Counted from the stretch's first letter, positions 26,877-35,652 are shown. The stretch is 64,000 nt of DNA from Propionibacteriaceae bacterium (GCA_031262485.1 JAISHO010000012.1:124001-188000); one strand, 5' to 3'. Notes: a model not told the origin generated them from the sequence alone. Made by a program: numbers and translations.

Positions 26877-28256
26877 TCAGTTACAGTAGTCATCCTTCTT
26901 GATATCAATAACTGATCCCGAAATAGGAGAAGACAAAACTTTTAGTGTCGCCTCAGCAACTACCTTCGGCGATAGCAATGTTCTCTTATCTTCCTGTCCA
27001 AATGCCTTCCTCCTCATTGGCGTATCAGTTCTTTCGGGATTAATCGCATTTACATGTATATTTTCTTCAGCCCATTCGTCCGAAAGTGCTTGCATCAGAT
27101 TTACGACAGCTGCCTTTGAAGAGGAGTACAGCGCATAGTTCTCTCTTCCTCGTGTATAGGAAGATGAAGTAAAAAAGACCAGATGCCCTTGAGTTTCCCT
27201 AAGGTATTTAAAAGATTCCCTAGCTACGATTACCGGACCAATATAATCACAAGAAATCTCATCCAACACTTCAGTGAGAGTACTGTTAATTAATTTTCCT
27301 GATCGAAGGGTACCTGCTGTAATAACAACCGCATCAATGCGCCCGTACTCATCGAAAGCATCTTTCAAAGCTTTCTCAACACTGTGACTATCACAAATAT
27401 TTAGCCCAGTTGTAGATCTAGAATGTGGGCATACTCTCGCCCCGTATGTAGAGGCAATCTCTGTAATTTCTTCACCAATTCCGCTGCTAGCCCCCAAAAC
27501 GACAATGACCTTGTCTACAATCTCCAAGCAGTCATTAGTGATGTTTGCTAGCTTCGTTGCCCTCATTTGGAATATCTTATCCGCTAGATATAAATCTACG
27601 GGAAATGTAACTTTGATATTTTCTTGGGTTCCAGTAATGCATTTTATAGAAACTGATGGAAGGAAGTTCAAAACTATCCCACAATCATCTGTCCCAGAGT
27701 ATACTTGCGAATTTTCCGAGTGAAAATAAGCTTTCTCAATAGTCGATAATAAGAATGCTTGCGGAGTCTGCCCCCTTCTGAGAAAATTTCTGTCCGGAAT
27801 ACCGCATATCAGATTATTATCATCAATGCTCACAATCGTATCTGAAGAAGGAATAACAACATCAACTGCTTGATATGTGTCTAGTTCATTCACACATTGC
27901 CGTATTGTTTCCGGATCTACTAAAGGTCTGACTGAATCATGGATTACAACTTTAATATCTTCGGAATGTTTACTTGACAAATGTTCAATTGCTCTCATGG
28001 TCGACTGCGAACGAGTTGCTCCGCCAACAATTAGATCTGCAACCTTGCTATACCTATCACCCAACATTTCATCAAGATAATCCTTCCAACCTTCAGATAC
28101 TACTACTAAAATTGAATCTATGAATGGTGATGATTGAAATGCATCTAAGGTATGTTCGATTATTGGCTTACCAGCAACCCTGATATATTGTTTTGGCATG
28201 GAAAAACCAAATCTTTCCCCTACACCTCCAGCCAAAATTACTGCACAAGTTTTCAT
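26877..28256 (-). CDS. Bifunctional cytidylyltransferase / SDR reductase (CDP-ribitol synthesis, Bcs1-like)
   Basis: This 459-residue fusion has two enzymes. Residues 1-235 are an IspD/TarI-type cytidylyltransferase with the CTP loop LAGGVGERFGFSMPKQ and HDSVRPLVD at 106-114. Residues 245-459 are a short-chain dehydrogenase with GASSGIG at 255-261, serines at 364-366 and the catalytic YSSSK at 377-381. This is the domain order of Haemophilus Bcs1/Acs1, which reduces ribulose 5-phosphate to ribitol 5-phosphate and makes CDP-ribitol. The next gene upstream is a LicD-type transferase that could use the product. The substrate is inferred from the fold pair and context; other CDP-alditols are possible. 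Confidence 0.82.
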   Translation of the reverse strand: MKTCAVILAGGVGERFGFSMPKQYIRVAGKPIIEHTLDAFQSSPFIDSILVVVSEGWKDYLDEMLGDRYSKVADLIVGGATRSQSTMRAIEHLSSKHSEDIKVVIHDSVRPLVDPETIRQCVNELDTYQAVDVVIPSSDTIVSIDDNNLICGIPDRNFLRRGQTPQAFLLSTIEKAYFHSENSQVYSGTDDCGIVLNFLPSVSIKCITGTQENIKVTFPVDLYLADKIFQMRATKLANITNDCLEIVDKVIVVLGASSGIGEEITEIASTYGARVCPHSRSTTGLNICDSHSVEKALKDAFDEYGRIDAVVITAGTLRSGKLINSTLTEVLDEISCDYIGPVIVARESFKYLRETQGHLVFFTSSSYTRGRENYALYSSSKAAVVNLMQALSDEWAEENIHVNAINPERTDTPMRRKAFGQEDKRTLLSPKVVAEATLKVLSSPISGSVIDIKKDDYCN

Positions 28257-28310
28257 TACAATCTACCTAAAACGAAATCACTATACTTCCAGCGCATTCT
28301 CTAACTAATA

Positions 28311-29120
28311 TTAAACCTCGTCATTTTCTAAGTCGCGCATTGTCAGATTATGATTATCTCGATGCCTTTCATCTGGAGGGGTCATGTAATCTCCATAAAT
28401 CCTTGAGAGATATTGTTCACATCTTTCCGGTATAAATACTTGGGTATTTTCAAAGAAATGTAATCTTGGTTCTCCAAAATACGATTTGGGGACTACTTCT
28501 CGATATCTATATCTTCCCAAAAAATTCCCGACATAGGCAGATTCTTCAAATTTCCAATGCGACCTAAACTTTGAAAATGCATCTGTAATTCGCTCTGTTG
28601 GAATTCTTTCTTCAAGGTCCAGTAGGCGTCCTAATTTAATTAAGTATTGCTTATACCATGGTCTATGTATTGAAATATCTGCATGATTAACTTTTCCCAT
28701 TCTCAAGAAGAATAGGAAAATAAAACATATTCCATAATGAGCTAACCTAAATAGGTGTTTTCTAGGGGCACCGTCAATTGGAAACACATCAATATACGGA
28801 TCTTTAACCACGTCGAAAACACAAGGACTCCATATCTCTTTCCCCTTGACGTGTTTTGTATACATTGCAGCACCATCACATGGGGTTACCAGGCTGCCCT
28901 CAGGAAATTTACCTTGGTCTAGAGATATAAGTTTATCGAACGCCCATCTTGGCATTCCGATATCAATATCATCATCCCAAGGAATAAATCCATGATCTCT
29001 TATCGCTCCAATTGCCGTTCCTCCAATTACATACCAAGGGAGATTTTCCTTATCACATAGCGACTTAAACGCTATCAGTGTGTCCAAAGCATAACTTTGG
29101 ACATCTGTCAATCTCTTCAT
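28311..29120 (-). CDS. LicD-family phosphotransferase (predicted ribitol- or choline-phosphate transferase)
   Basis: This 269-residue protein carries the LicD signature VIGGTAIGAIRDHGFIPWDD with acidic metal ligands at 49-51 and D53. LicD proteins move phosphocholine or related groups from CDP-donors to glycans, and the related animal proteins fukutin and FKRP transfer ribitol phosphate. Here it lies 54 bp before a CDP-ribitol synthase fusion and no choline genes are seen, so ribitol phosphate is the likely group. A GAGGATG ribosome site precedes the ATG at 29120. Confidence 0.82.
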   Translation of the reverse strand: MKRLTDVQSYALDTLIAFKSLCDKENLPWYVIGGTAIGAIRDHGFIPWDDDIDIGMPRWAFDKLISLDQGKFPEGSLVTPCDGAAMYTKHVKGKEIWSPCVFDVVKDPYIDVFPIDGAPRKHLFRLAHYGICFIFLFFLRMGKVNHADISIHRPWYKQYLIKLGRLLDLEERIPTERITDAFSKFRSHWKFEESAYVGNFLGRYRYREVVPKSYFGEPRLHFFENTQVFIPERCEQYLSRIYGDYMTPPDERHRDNHNLTMRDLENDEV

Positions 29121-29174
29121 GACATCCTCGTAATACTTAGGTCAGGACAACTCATATAAATCGTATCGGGAATA

Positions 29175-29240
29175 CTACAGAATAGCAATTATAATTTCCT
29201 TTGCTATCAACTCTGACATTTCCAGTTCTTCTTTGGGCAT
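29175..29240 (-). pseudogene. 21-codon open frame, possible gene remnant
   Basis: A strong ribosome site (GGAGGAAA) formed by the last codons of the upstream GT2 gene leads into two nearby ATGs. The one at 29240 opens a 21-residue frame (MPKEELEMSELIAKE...) ending at a TAG; the other stops after 12 codons. This looks like the surviving 5' end of a translationally coupled gene that was deleted, or a tiny peptide. Confidence 0.3.
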
Positions 29241-29241
29241 T

Positions 29242-30273
29242 TCATTGATTTCCTCCTAGATATCGGCATCGATATTCCTCAACTGGGAAATATTTCTGAT
29301 ACCCAACGAACGGAGTAGTGTATAATCTGATTTTCTGAGCTATAGATATCCTATTTACACGCATACGAACCATAAGCCGAAGTAACCGTACACCACCAGT
29401 TGCGATTGATGTTTCTATTTGTTCAAGGGACACCGGGGCTTTTATCTCTGCCTTTGTAGAATTTAACAGTTCCGCCACCGAAGATGTATGTGTCAACGGC
29501 CCAGCCGAATCCCTTCGTAGTTTCTTCAGATACCTTACGACATTCCTAATAGAACATTTCTCTTTTAGATTAGACAAATTGGTTTGAGGCATCATTCCAC
29601 CTATCCGGGAAACGTTACTTCCGTGCCTTCGATATCTGACCAACTTATTATCAATAAAGGAAATATCTCCTAGCAAATATGCGCACTTCACAATAAAGGC
29701 ATCATGCGCAAAGTAGTATCCCGGAGAAATCTTTGTTAAGTCCGGCAGGAGACTAATTAGTTCATAATTAAACATCATAAGACACCCATAATATATATGA
29801 GCAAATAACGGGGTACCTGAATTTGTTTGGCATAATCCACGAATTGAATTTAGGCTTTCGTGTTCTATTTCGCCGCCACAATTGATAATACTTGCATCAG
29901 ATATTATTACTCTTGGTGAAGTCCCTAACTCTTTGAAGTTAGAGACTATCGTCTCTAACTTTTCCGGCTCCCAGAAATCATCTTGATCTGAAAAAGCAAA
30001 GAATTGGTAATTATTTCTATTTTCATAGGCTATGGCCAATAGATTCATGAAGTTTCGGAACGGACCTACATTCTCACTGTTTCGAATAACATATTTTACC
30101 CGCGCATCTCTTTGCTGAAACTCATATATAACATCTAAGGTAGAGTCAGATGAATTATCATCTGCAATAATGATCTCCCAATCTCTATTTGTTTGGCTTT
30201 CGATCGAATATATCTGCTCGGATATATATTTTATCCCGTTAAAGGTAGCCATAAGTATTAGTACGCTCGCCAT
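29242..30273 (-). CDS. GT2-family glycosyltransferase
   Basis: This 343-residue enzyme has a GT-A fold: VLILMATFNGIKYISEQIYSI at the start, IIIADDNSSDST in the nucleotide-binding region, and FAFSDQDDFWEPEK with the DxD-like motif. These features match rhamnosyltransferase-like GT2 proteins. It is cytoplasmic and probably adds one sugar to the lipid-linked repeat unit; donor and linkage are not deducible. A modest ribosome site precedes the ATG at 30273. Confidence 0.82.
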   Translation of the reverse strand: MASVLILMATFNGIKYISEQIYSIESQTNRDWEIIIADDNSSDSTLDVIYEFQQRDARVKYVIRNSENVGPFRNFMNLLAIAYENRNNYQFFAFSDQDDFWEPEKLETIVSNFKELGTSPRVIISDASIINCGGEIEHESLNSIRGLCQTNSGTPLFAHIYYGCLMMFNYELISLLPDLTKISPGYYFAHDAFIVKCAYLLGDISFIDNKLVRYRRHGSNVSRIGGMMPQTNLSNLKEKCSIRNVVRYLKKLRRDSAGPLTHTSSVAELLNSTKAEIKAPVSLEQIETSIATGGVRLLRLMVRMRVNRISIAQKIRLYTTPFVGYQKYFPVEEYRCRYLGGNQ

Positions 30274-30309
30274 GATTTACCTGATGGCATTCATGCTATA
30301 TTCTCTGAG

Positions 30310-31320
30310 CTACAACGACTGCAGGCGATTAGCAACATATTTGTACCATAATCCTGCGCGTGAAGAAATTATTCTAGAACTCGTAACACAAGCCGTGCAA
30401 AACTGATTTTCGTCAAGAGAAAGCACGTTATTAAATGCCGCTAATGCTCCAGAAATATCGCCCGCTGGAAACGTCTGGATTGATCCCCCTTCTGGAAATA
30501 AATACGGTAGAATTCCCACTCTTGACGAAACAACATATGCTCCCCTGGAGATTACTTCTTGGGCAGTTAGACACGCAGTCTCTGATAATGAGGGGATCAA
30601 TACGATATCCCCTGCCTCCACCCAATCAGGCCCTTTGCCGAATTCCTCTAACCACGGTGACAGACTCCGCCTTATGTACTTTTCATATTTCGTATCTCCA
30701 TCGATACTTTCACCCAAAGCGACCCGACATATCAAACCTTTTTCTTCCAGGGATCTATATATATCGGGAACTATATCCAAACCTTTAACCCTGTCTGGAC
30801 GTGCAAATGTTTTAACCTTCCTCGTTGGCATAGCCGAGTTAACTTGAGGTCCAGCTTCACAGATACTCAGCCAGGGAGGATTATCCGTAACAGGTAACGA
30901 GCAAGATATTCCTGGCTCGACAGAAAGGCATATATTATATTGACTTTGAAGAAATTTAGTAATTTTTCTGTAAAAAATATTCCTAGGATATGAATGTACT
31001 ATTGAGATAAGCTTGACAGGTCGTCCATTATCTCTAATTTTCTTAGCGAGCCGAGCAACCCCCTGAAGATCAGAGTTCGTGTTTGAACACAGCGCGACTG
31101 TCATATTATTTGGATATGATCTTATGTCCTCAAATATGCGATCTGCCGAGAAAAATATTTTTACATTCTTCCCAATGATCATTTTTTTTGACAGCTCGTT
31201 CGAGGTGAGCAGATATACTATACTATTCTCAAAGATTTTATTGGATATCAACTGTTCAAGGACCACTTGCCCGCCGCCTTTGGCTTGTTTCCTATCGACA
31301 AAAATAATTATGTCACTCAT
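30310..31320 (-). CDS. Glycosyltransferase, GT4-like
   Basis: This 336-residue protein begins MSDIIIFVDRKQAKGGGQVVL and ends with a donor-binding region (IVLIPSLSETACLTAQEVISRGAYVV) typical of GT-B enzymes. The ATG at 31320 overlaps the TGA of the preceding gene by four bases (ATGA), which favours this start over the one at 31371. The sugar specificity is unknown. It should act on the lipid-linked intermediate at the cytoplasmic face. Confidence 0.65.
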   Translation of the reverse strand: MSDIIIFVDRKQAKGGGQVVLEQLISNKIFENSIVYLLTSNELSKKMIIGKNVKIFFSADRIFEDIRSYPNNMTVALCSNTNSDLQGVARLAKKIRDNGRPVKLISIVHSYPRNIFYRKITKFLQSQYNICLSVEPGISCSLPVTDNPPWLSICEAGPQVNSAMPTRKVKTFARPDRVKGLDIVPDIYRSLEEKGLICRVALGESIDGDTKYEKYIRRSLSPWLEEFGKGPDWVEAGDIVLIPSLSETACLTAQEVISRGAYVVSSRVGILPYLFPEGGSIQTFPAGDISGALAAFNNVLSLDENQFCTACVTSSRIISSRAGLWYKYVANRLQSL

Positions 31321-32453
31321 AAAACCGAACTCACCAAAGGAAGTGGCTGAGGCAGGCCAGAAGATACCCAATGCAAAAAATTTGACTTGAATCTTTCCCT
31401 AGAGAATATTGTTGCCCTCTCTGCACTACTCAAAGTATCAATCTTTTCTACACGGTCGAACGCCTCGCGAAGAGTCTCTCCGTTCCATTTCTCAACCAAT
31501 ACCCCCCCTTGACATATAGTCACTGACTCTGCGGCTCCACCAAGGGAATTCACTATTACCGGGGCACCACATGCCATTGCTTCGACGGGCATAATTCCGA
31601 AGTCTTCAATTGGTGGAAATATATATGCTGTACAGCGTTGGAATAGAGCCCTCAGTAATTCATTAGATGGTTTATTTAGAACTAGCACAGGAACACTTGC
31701 TCGTCGGCCTAGTGACTGTAACTCTCTGTACTCTGGTCCAGATCCCGCCAAGACAACAGGGATTCCTATACTTTCACCCGCTTCGATAACATAATTGAGG
31801 CATTTATACGGAACAAACCTAGATGCTCCTAGAATAAATTCTAAAGGTAGGTTCTCTAAAGACCTCTCCTCTTCATCTCTGACAAAGGAAGACCAATCTG
31901 AAACAGACTGGATCTCCTCAACATCGACGGGCGGATATATGACTACCGAATCACGACCCCATGAGTCCTCTATACGCTTTCTTACGAATTCGGAGTTCGC
32001 AGCGATTGAAACTGCTTCAGATGATCTCTCCTTATCGATTTTTTTAAGGAACGGAGATACAAAACGAGGTAATATACCTCTTCCGCGTCTATCAATCTCC
32101 GGTGCCCAAATGTACCGAGCGGGGGTATGAGCGTACACAAATTTTGGAATATCGGATTGTCCGATAAATTTCGCATGATGCGCAAACAAATGACTGCTTG
32201 CAACTATCCAATCAAAATCTTTCTCTGCCTTAAGTCGAGGCCAAATACCAAGCATCGCCGGCATCGACAACAACTTCTTCCCACGAAGAGGAGTTCTCGA
32301 TAAACTACTTTCATGTGCAGTTGGAAAATGAACTAAGTCATTATTCCATAATGTATATATCTCGGCGTCGGGAAATACCTCGACCATCGCAGATAAGACA
32401 TTTTCGGATCCTCCGATACTTTCAATCCATTCATGAACGATTGCACCGCTCAT
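31317..32453 (-). CDS. GT4-family glycosyltransferase
   Basis: This 378-residue GT-B enzyme has a clear GT4 C-terminal motif EDFGIMPVEAMACGAPVI with the two conserved glutamates, and a nucleotide-sugar region (ILGASRFVPYKCLNYVIEAG). The start IVHEWIESIGGSENVL contains the glycine pair of the acceptor domain. Many relatives are mannosyl- or galactosyltransferases in exopolysaccharide loci. GAGGAAAG precedes the ATG. It is the first AT-rich gene after the initiating transferase, and overlaps the next gene by four bases. Confidence 0.85.
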   Translation of the reverse strand: MSGAIVHEWIESIGGSENVLSAMVEVFPDAEIYTLWNNDLVHFPTAHESSLSRTPLRGKKLLSMPAMLGIWPRLKAEKDFDWIVASSHLFAHHAKFIGQSDIPKFVYAHTPARYIWAPEIDRRGRGILPRFVSPFLKKIDKERSSEAVSIAANSEFVRKRIEDSWGRDSVVIYPPVDVEEIQSVSDWSSFVRDEEERSLENLPLEFILGASRFVPYKCLNYVIEAGESIGIPVVLAGSGPEYRELQSLGRRASVPVLVLNKPSNELLRALFQRCTAYIFPPIEDFGIMPVEAMACGAPVIVNSLGGAAESVTICQGGVLVEKWNGETLREAFDRVEKIDTLSSAERATIFSRERFKSNFLHWVSSGLPQPLPLVSSVL

Positions 32454-32550
32454 TTCTTTCCTCGGATCATGACAATTGCTTATCTTAATTGTTTTTCGGT
32501 TACAGAGATCACCGAATTACGGGAGATTACGACTTGCCGAATTTCTAGAC

Positions 32551-34260
32551 TTAATATGCGCCCACTCCCTTAATTACTACAAATAATGTTTTTACTATAA
32601 TTAATAGATCGGTTACAATCGACCAATTTTCGACGTACCGAAGATCTGCCCGTATTGCTTCCTCTGCCGTAAGTTTCGATCGCCCTGTCACTTGCCACAA
32701 GCCAGTGATCCCGGGCTTGATGAGCAAGCGTCTCATATGCACATTCGTGTATTCATCAACCTCACGCTGAACCTGGGGGCGTGGCCCAACAACACTCATT
32801 GAACCTTTTAAGACAGTCCAAAATTGGGGGAGCTCGTCAAGGGAGTATTTTCTGAGCGCATGGCCAAGCGAGGTGATCCGGCTGTCATTCTCCAGCTTGA
32901 AGAGAAGAGAACTCCCACCATTCTCGTTGATCAACGAATCGATCTGGTCTTCTGCATCGACACACATCGTGCGGAACTTATGAATGGTGAAGGGCTCACC
33001 ATCCCTGCCGATTCGTTCTTGCCGAAATATGACAGGCGCCGATGGGTCGCTGAGCTTGATGAGAAGGGCGACGGTCCCAAGCACGGGAGATAGGATCACG
33101 AGGGCGAGAGCAGAGAACACGACGTCGAACGCCCGCTTGAGCACGAGCTCCCAACCGTCGTACTTGGGGAGATCGACGTAGACGAGGTTGAGCGCCTCAG
33201 CCGCTTGGGAAGACATCCGAGGGCCAGTGATATCGGTGATGGAGGCCTGAAGTATGAATTCGACGGGGCTCTTCTCCATCTCCCAGGAGATGTGGCGGAT
33301 CTCCATCTTGCTGAGGCCGCCGAGGATCATGATGGCGCCGATTCCGTCGTCGGTGAGATCAGCGGAAACGTCCTCAAGCCGAATGCGATGAAGCTGTCGC
33401 AAAGCCGGTGGTAGCTCTCTGCCAGCCGTTCCATCGGTGACACAGATGGCGACAGGACGATATCCAGCCCCCCGGACTTTGGCGATATCAGAGACCATCG
33501 TGGCGATGTCCGCCACGGGACCGACGAGGAGTGCGGGGGTCATATATCGGCCCTCACGCTGTCGACGACGGTTGAGCACAGTACGTGCGACCCACCGTTC
33601 AGCGATGAGAGCGACGACACCCATCGGTAGCGTCAGCACGAACATGAAACGAGCCACGGGCATCTGCACGATGAAGGAGAAGATGGCGACAAGCCCGAAG
33701 AGCCACAGGCTGGCTTTGACGACGCGCTGATATTCGACCACTCCGACACCGACGCAGTTTCGGCGCCTCGTCCCCTGGGCGCCGAGCAGAGCGATCCACA
33801 GGAAGAGAAGGACGACGCCGATGACGGCGTAACGGCCCGGCGCGATCGTCCCGGTGAACACATCGGGATAGTTCATCCGCCAGGAGAAGGTTCCCGTGAT
33901 GACTGCTGTGAGAACAACCGAATCAAGGATGACGAGCAACCGGCGGAAGCGTCGATACCACGTGGAATCCCCCTCGAAACGGCGGGGTTTCTCCTCGATT
34001 GGGAGGGCAGATTCGCCCTGGGCGACCGTTCGTGGGTTGTAGCCCTCGTAGACACCCACCGCTCGGGCCGCTCTCCCCTGTGTGGGGTCGGTGACGGTGA
34101 CGAGACGACGCTCTAACAGAGCCGTCGAAGACACGCCGCCACCTGCGTTCACAAGGGGGGATGTCATCAGTTCAGGGCTTGCGCCCGCCTCCTCCTGCGC
34201 GGAGGCAAAAGAGACAGTGTGAGGGCGCGAAGTATGAACATGGGTAGTTTTTCTTCCCAT
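32551..34260 (-). CDS. Polyprenyl-phosphate sugar-phosphate transferase (initiating enzyme)
   Basis: This 569-residue protein begins the repeat unit by moving a sugar phosphate to undecaprenyl phosphate. It has a disordered N-terminus, about four membrane helices (107-230), a CoA-binding-like middle domain and the catalytic Bac_transf domain (KRAFDVVFSALALVILSP, KFRTM, SLDELPQFWTVLKGSMSVVG, KPGITGLWQVTGRS). GAGGAGG lies just before the ATG. The 5' two-thirds is GC-rich like the chromosome, while the last 500 bases become AT-rich, so the gene appears mosaic. It heads the minus-strand locus. Confidence 0.92.
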   Translation of the reverse strand: MGRKTTHVHTSRPHTVSFASAQEEAGASPELMTSPLVNAGGGVSSTALLERRLVTVTDPTQGRAARAVGVYEGYNPRTVAQGESALPIEEKPRRFEGDSTWYRRFRRLLVILDSVVLTAVITGTFSWRMNYPDVFTGTIAPGRYAVIGVVLLFLWIALLGAQGTRRRNCVGVGVVEYQRVVKASLWLFGLVAIFSFIVQMPVARFMFVLTLPMGVVALIAERWVARTVLNRRRQREGRYMTPALLVGPVADIATMVSDIAKVRGAGYRPVAICVTDGTAGRELPPALRQLHRIRLEDVSADLTDDGIGAIMILGGLSKMEIRHISWEMEKSPVEFILQASITDITGPRMSSQAAEALNLVYVDLPKYDGWELVLKRAFDVVFSALALVILSPVLGTVALLIKLSDPSAPVIFRQERIGRDGEPFTIHKFRTMCVDAEDQIDSLINENGGSSLLFKLENDSRITSLGHALRKYSLDELPQFWTVLKGSMSVVGPRPQVQREVDEYTNVHMRRLLIKPGITGLWQVTGRSKLTAEEAIRADLRYVENWSIVTDLLIIVKTLFVVIKGVGAY

Positions 34261-34465
34261 AACCTCCTCGCCTGCCTCATCTGTTTCTAACGTTCAGATT
34301 GAGACACTATCAGAAAGCAACATGACGCAAAACCCAAATTTCACACCACAATGCCTTTATGGTTACAAGGTGTTGTTGGGCTCCTTGAACCGTGACCTAC
34401 CCGTAACTCCAGCTCCCCTTGGGGCAGCCGCACCGACACGGCCGACAGAAGAGTTAGGGCTCCTG

Positions 34466-34474
34466 TGGTAAGGT
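34466..34474 (+). promoter_or_regulatory. Extended -10 promoter element of tRNA-Leu
   Basis: TGGTAAGGT places an extended -10 box 14 bases before the mature tRNA. No good -35 box is seen at 17 bp. Confidence 0.4.
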
Positions 34475-34488
34475 GAACCCGCTTACAA

Positions 34489-34571
34489 GCGCGAGTGGCG
34501 GAATGGCAGACGCGCTGGCTTCAGGTGCCAGTGCCCGCAAGGGCGTGGAGGTTCAACTCCTCTCTCGCGCA
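34489..34571 (+). tRNA. tRNA-Leu (anticodon CAG)
   Basis: An 83-nt tRNA folds fully. The acceptor stem GCGCGAG pairs with CTCGCGC, the anticodon stem CTGGC/GCCAG encloses the loop TTCAGGT (anticodon CAG), there is a leucine-type long variable arm, and the T loop is TTCAACT. The discriminator is A at 34571 and CCA is not encoded. It lies between the polysaccharide locus and a tandem hairpin repeat. Confidence 0.95.
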
Positions 34572-34573
34572 CG

Positions 34574-34754
34574 AGAAGGTTGGAAGGTCCCTGTTCGCAG
34601 TGCGAACGGGGACCTTCTCGTCATACCGGTCCGGGGGCCTAGCCCCCGGAGCCCCAAGAAAAAGGGGGCTGGGGTCGGTTCGTGGAGCGAAACGACCCCA
34701 TTCAATTCGTTGCGGGGGCCAAGCCCCCGAACCCCACGACCGGACGCGATCAGG
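34574..34754. repeat. Hairpin-rich repeat, copy 1
   Basis: This is the first of two tandem direct copies of about 180 bp that begin AGAAGGTTGGAAGG. Each holds a series of potential hairpins: the GTTCGCA stem, CCGGGGGC/GCCCCCGG, AGCCCC/GGGGGCT around an A-rich loop, GGTCGGTTCG/CGAAACGACC and CGGGGGC/GCCCCCG. No protein is encoded. Copy 1 abuts the tRNA. Confidence 0.85.
34584..34616 (+). terminator. Long hairpin directly after tRNA-Leu
   Basis: Bases 34584-34599 pair with 34601-34616 with one wobble (AAGGTCCC at the base, GTTCGCA near the tip). TTCTCGTC follows. It could end the tRNA transcript. The same hairpin recurs 213 bp further on without a tRNA. Confidence 0.45.
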
Positions 34755-34786
34755 ATGGCCAGGAGCGCCGATCAGGGTTGCCCGCC

Positions 34787-34965
34787 AGAAGGTTGGAAGG
34801 TCCCTGTTCGCATTGCGAACGGGGACCTTCTCGTCATACCGGTCCGGGGGCCTAACCCCCGGAGCCCCGAGAAAAAGGGGGCTGGGGGCGGTTCGTGAAA
34901 CGAAACGACCACATTCAATTCGTTGCGGGGGCCGAGCCCCGAACCCCACAAGCGGACGAGATCGG
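34787..34965. repeat. Hairpin-rich repeat, copy 2
   Basis: This is the second copy, offset 213 bp from the first with a 32-bp spacer between. It differs by scattered substitutions, several inside stems, and one deleted C. The two copies and the tRNA fill the 424-bp gap before the PIN gene. Confidence 0.85.
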
Positions 34966-34995
34966 ACGAGGCGTGAGGACGAGCATCAGAGACGG

Positions 34996-35652
34996 TCAAG
35001 AGACCGGTCGACATCTTGTGCAGACACCTTGTTGCAAGAGCTCAGTGAGCATAAGGCAGCGGAGACATCGATTCCCCCGGTATAACTCATTGGGAGGATT
35101 GTGCGTGGCGGCGAGAGGCTCAGCATCGAAGGAGAGCCTATGTGCCGCGACAGTCAAGGGATGCAGCTTCCCGAGAACAACGTGAAGTTCCTCTGGCGTT
35201 CGTGACGGATTCTTCATGCGTTCCGAGAGAAGCCTGAGAGCTCGCGCGTACCCCAACCTTGTGACCCGTTCCGCAAGAAACAAGTCATGGTTGACTACTG
35301 CGAGGCCGACGACGTCAAGGTCTTCTTCGCCGAAGTCGTCAACATCTTCCGTAACGATGAAGTGAGCTTTAGCAGCCACGGCATCAGCGAGGATTTGACG
35401 ATCTTTCTGGCTTGTCCAGAAGAACTGTTCAGCGCCGTCTCCCGTTGGCGACAATGATTGCCCCGCCTTTTTCCTCACGAACGCTAGAGACTTGGCTGAT
35501 TCTCTCAGATGGCTGTCGCCTTCACGCTCGGCGTAGTCACTCCAGACGACCGAGTATCCGCTGGCGTCCGCAGCAAACATGAGGAGGGACCGAGTAACAG
35601 GTTTTGCCAAGATGTTGCCATCGAGAAAAACCACGGCCTGAAGGTCATTCAT
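34996..35652 (-). CDS. PIN-domain ribonuclease toxin with C-terminal CxxC pairs
   Basis: From the ATG at 35652 this is 218 residues. The PIN fold is shown by D11 in VVFLDGNIL, an acidic residue in the DRQILADAVAAKAHFIV block and the TEDVDDF motif (D103, D106); such enzymes cut RNA. It is longer than a typical VapC, and the tail has CLRC at 196-199 and CTRC at 211-214, which could bind zinc. The start overlaps the end of the HTH antitoxin gene by eight bases, so the pair is translationally coupled. The target RNA is unknown. Confidence 0.75.
   Translation of the reverse strand: MNDLQAVVFLDGNILAKPVTRSLLMFAADASGYSVVWSDYAEREGDSHLRESAKSLAFVRKKAGQSLSPTGDGAEQFFWTSQKDRQILADAVAAKAHFIVTEDVDDFGEEDLDVVGLAVVNHDLFLAERVTRLGYARALRLLSERMKNPSRTPEELHVVLGKLHPLTVAAHRLSFDAEPLAATHNPPNELYRGNRCLRCLMLTELLQQGVCTRCRPVS

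Larger units (their letters stand above)
22972..32700 (-). other. Low-GC polysaccharide island (horizontally acquired)
   Basis: From just after the second ATPase to the 3' end of the initiating sugar transferase, base composition falls from about two-thirds GC to a clearly AT-rich sequence with A/T-ending codons. All genes run on the minus strand and make one Wzx/Wzy-type locus. The left edge is abrupt at 22972; the right edge grades out inside the sugar transferase (about 32600-33100). No insertion sequence or integrase was seen at either edge. Confidence 0.8.

Noticed and set aside
34489..34571. tRNA-Leu as an integration site
   Set aside because: I found no second copy of the tRNA 3' end and no integrase in the window. 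The polysaccharide island lies on the 5' side of the tRNA.
34574..34965. Possible CRISPR array
   Set aside because: There are only two long, imperfect copies with one 32-bp spacer and no cas genes; the unit is a tandem repeat of hairpins.
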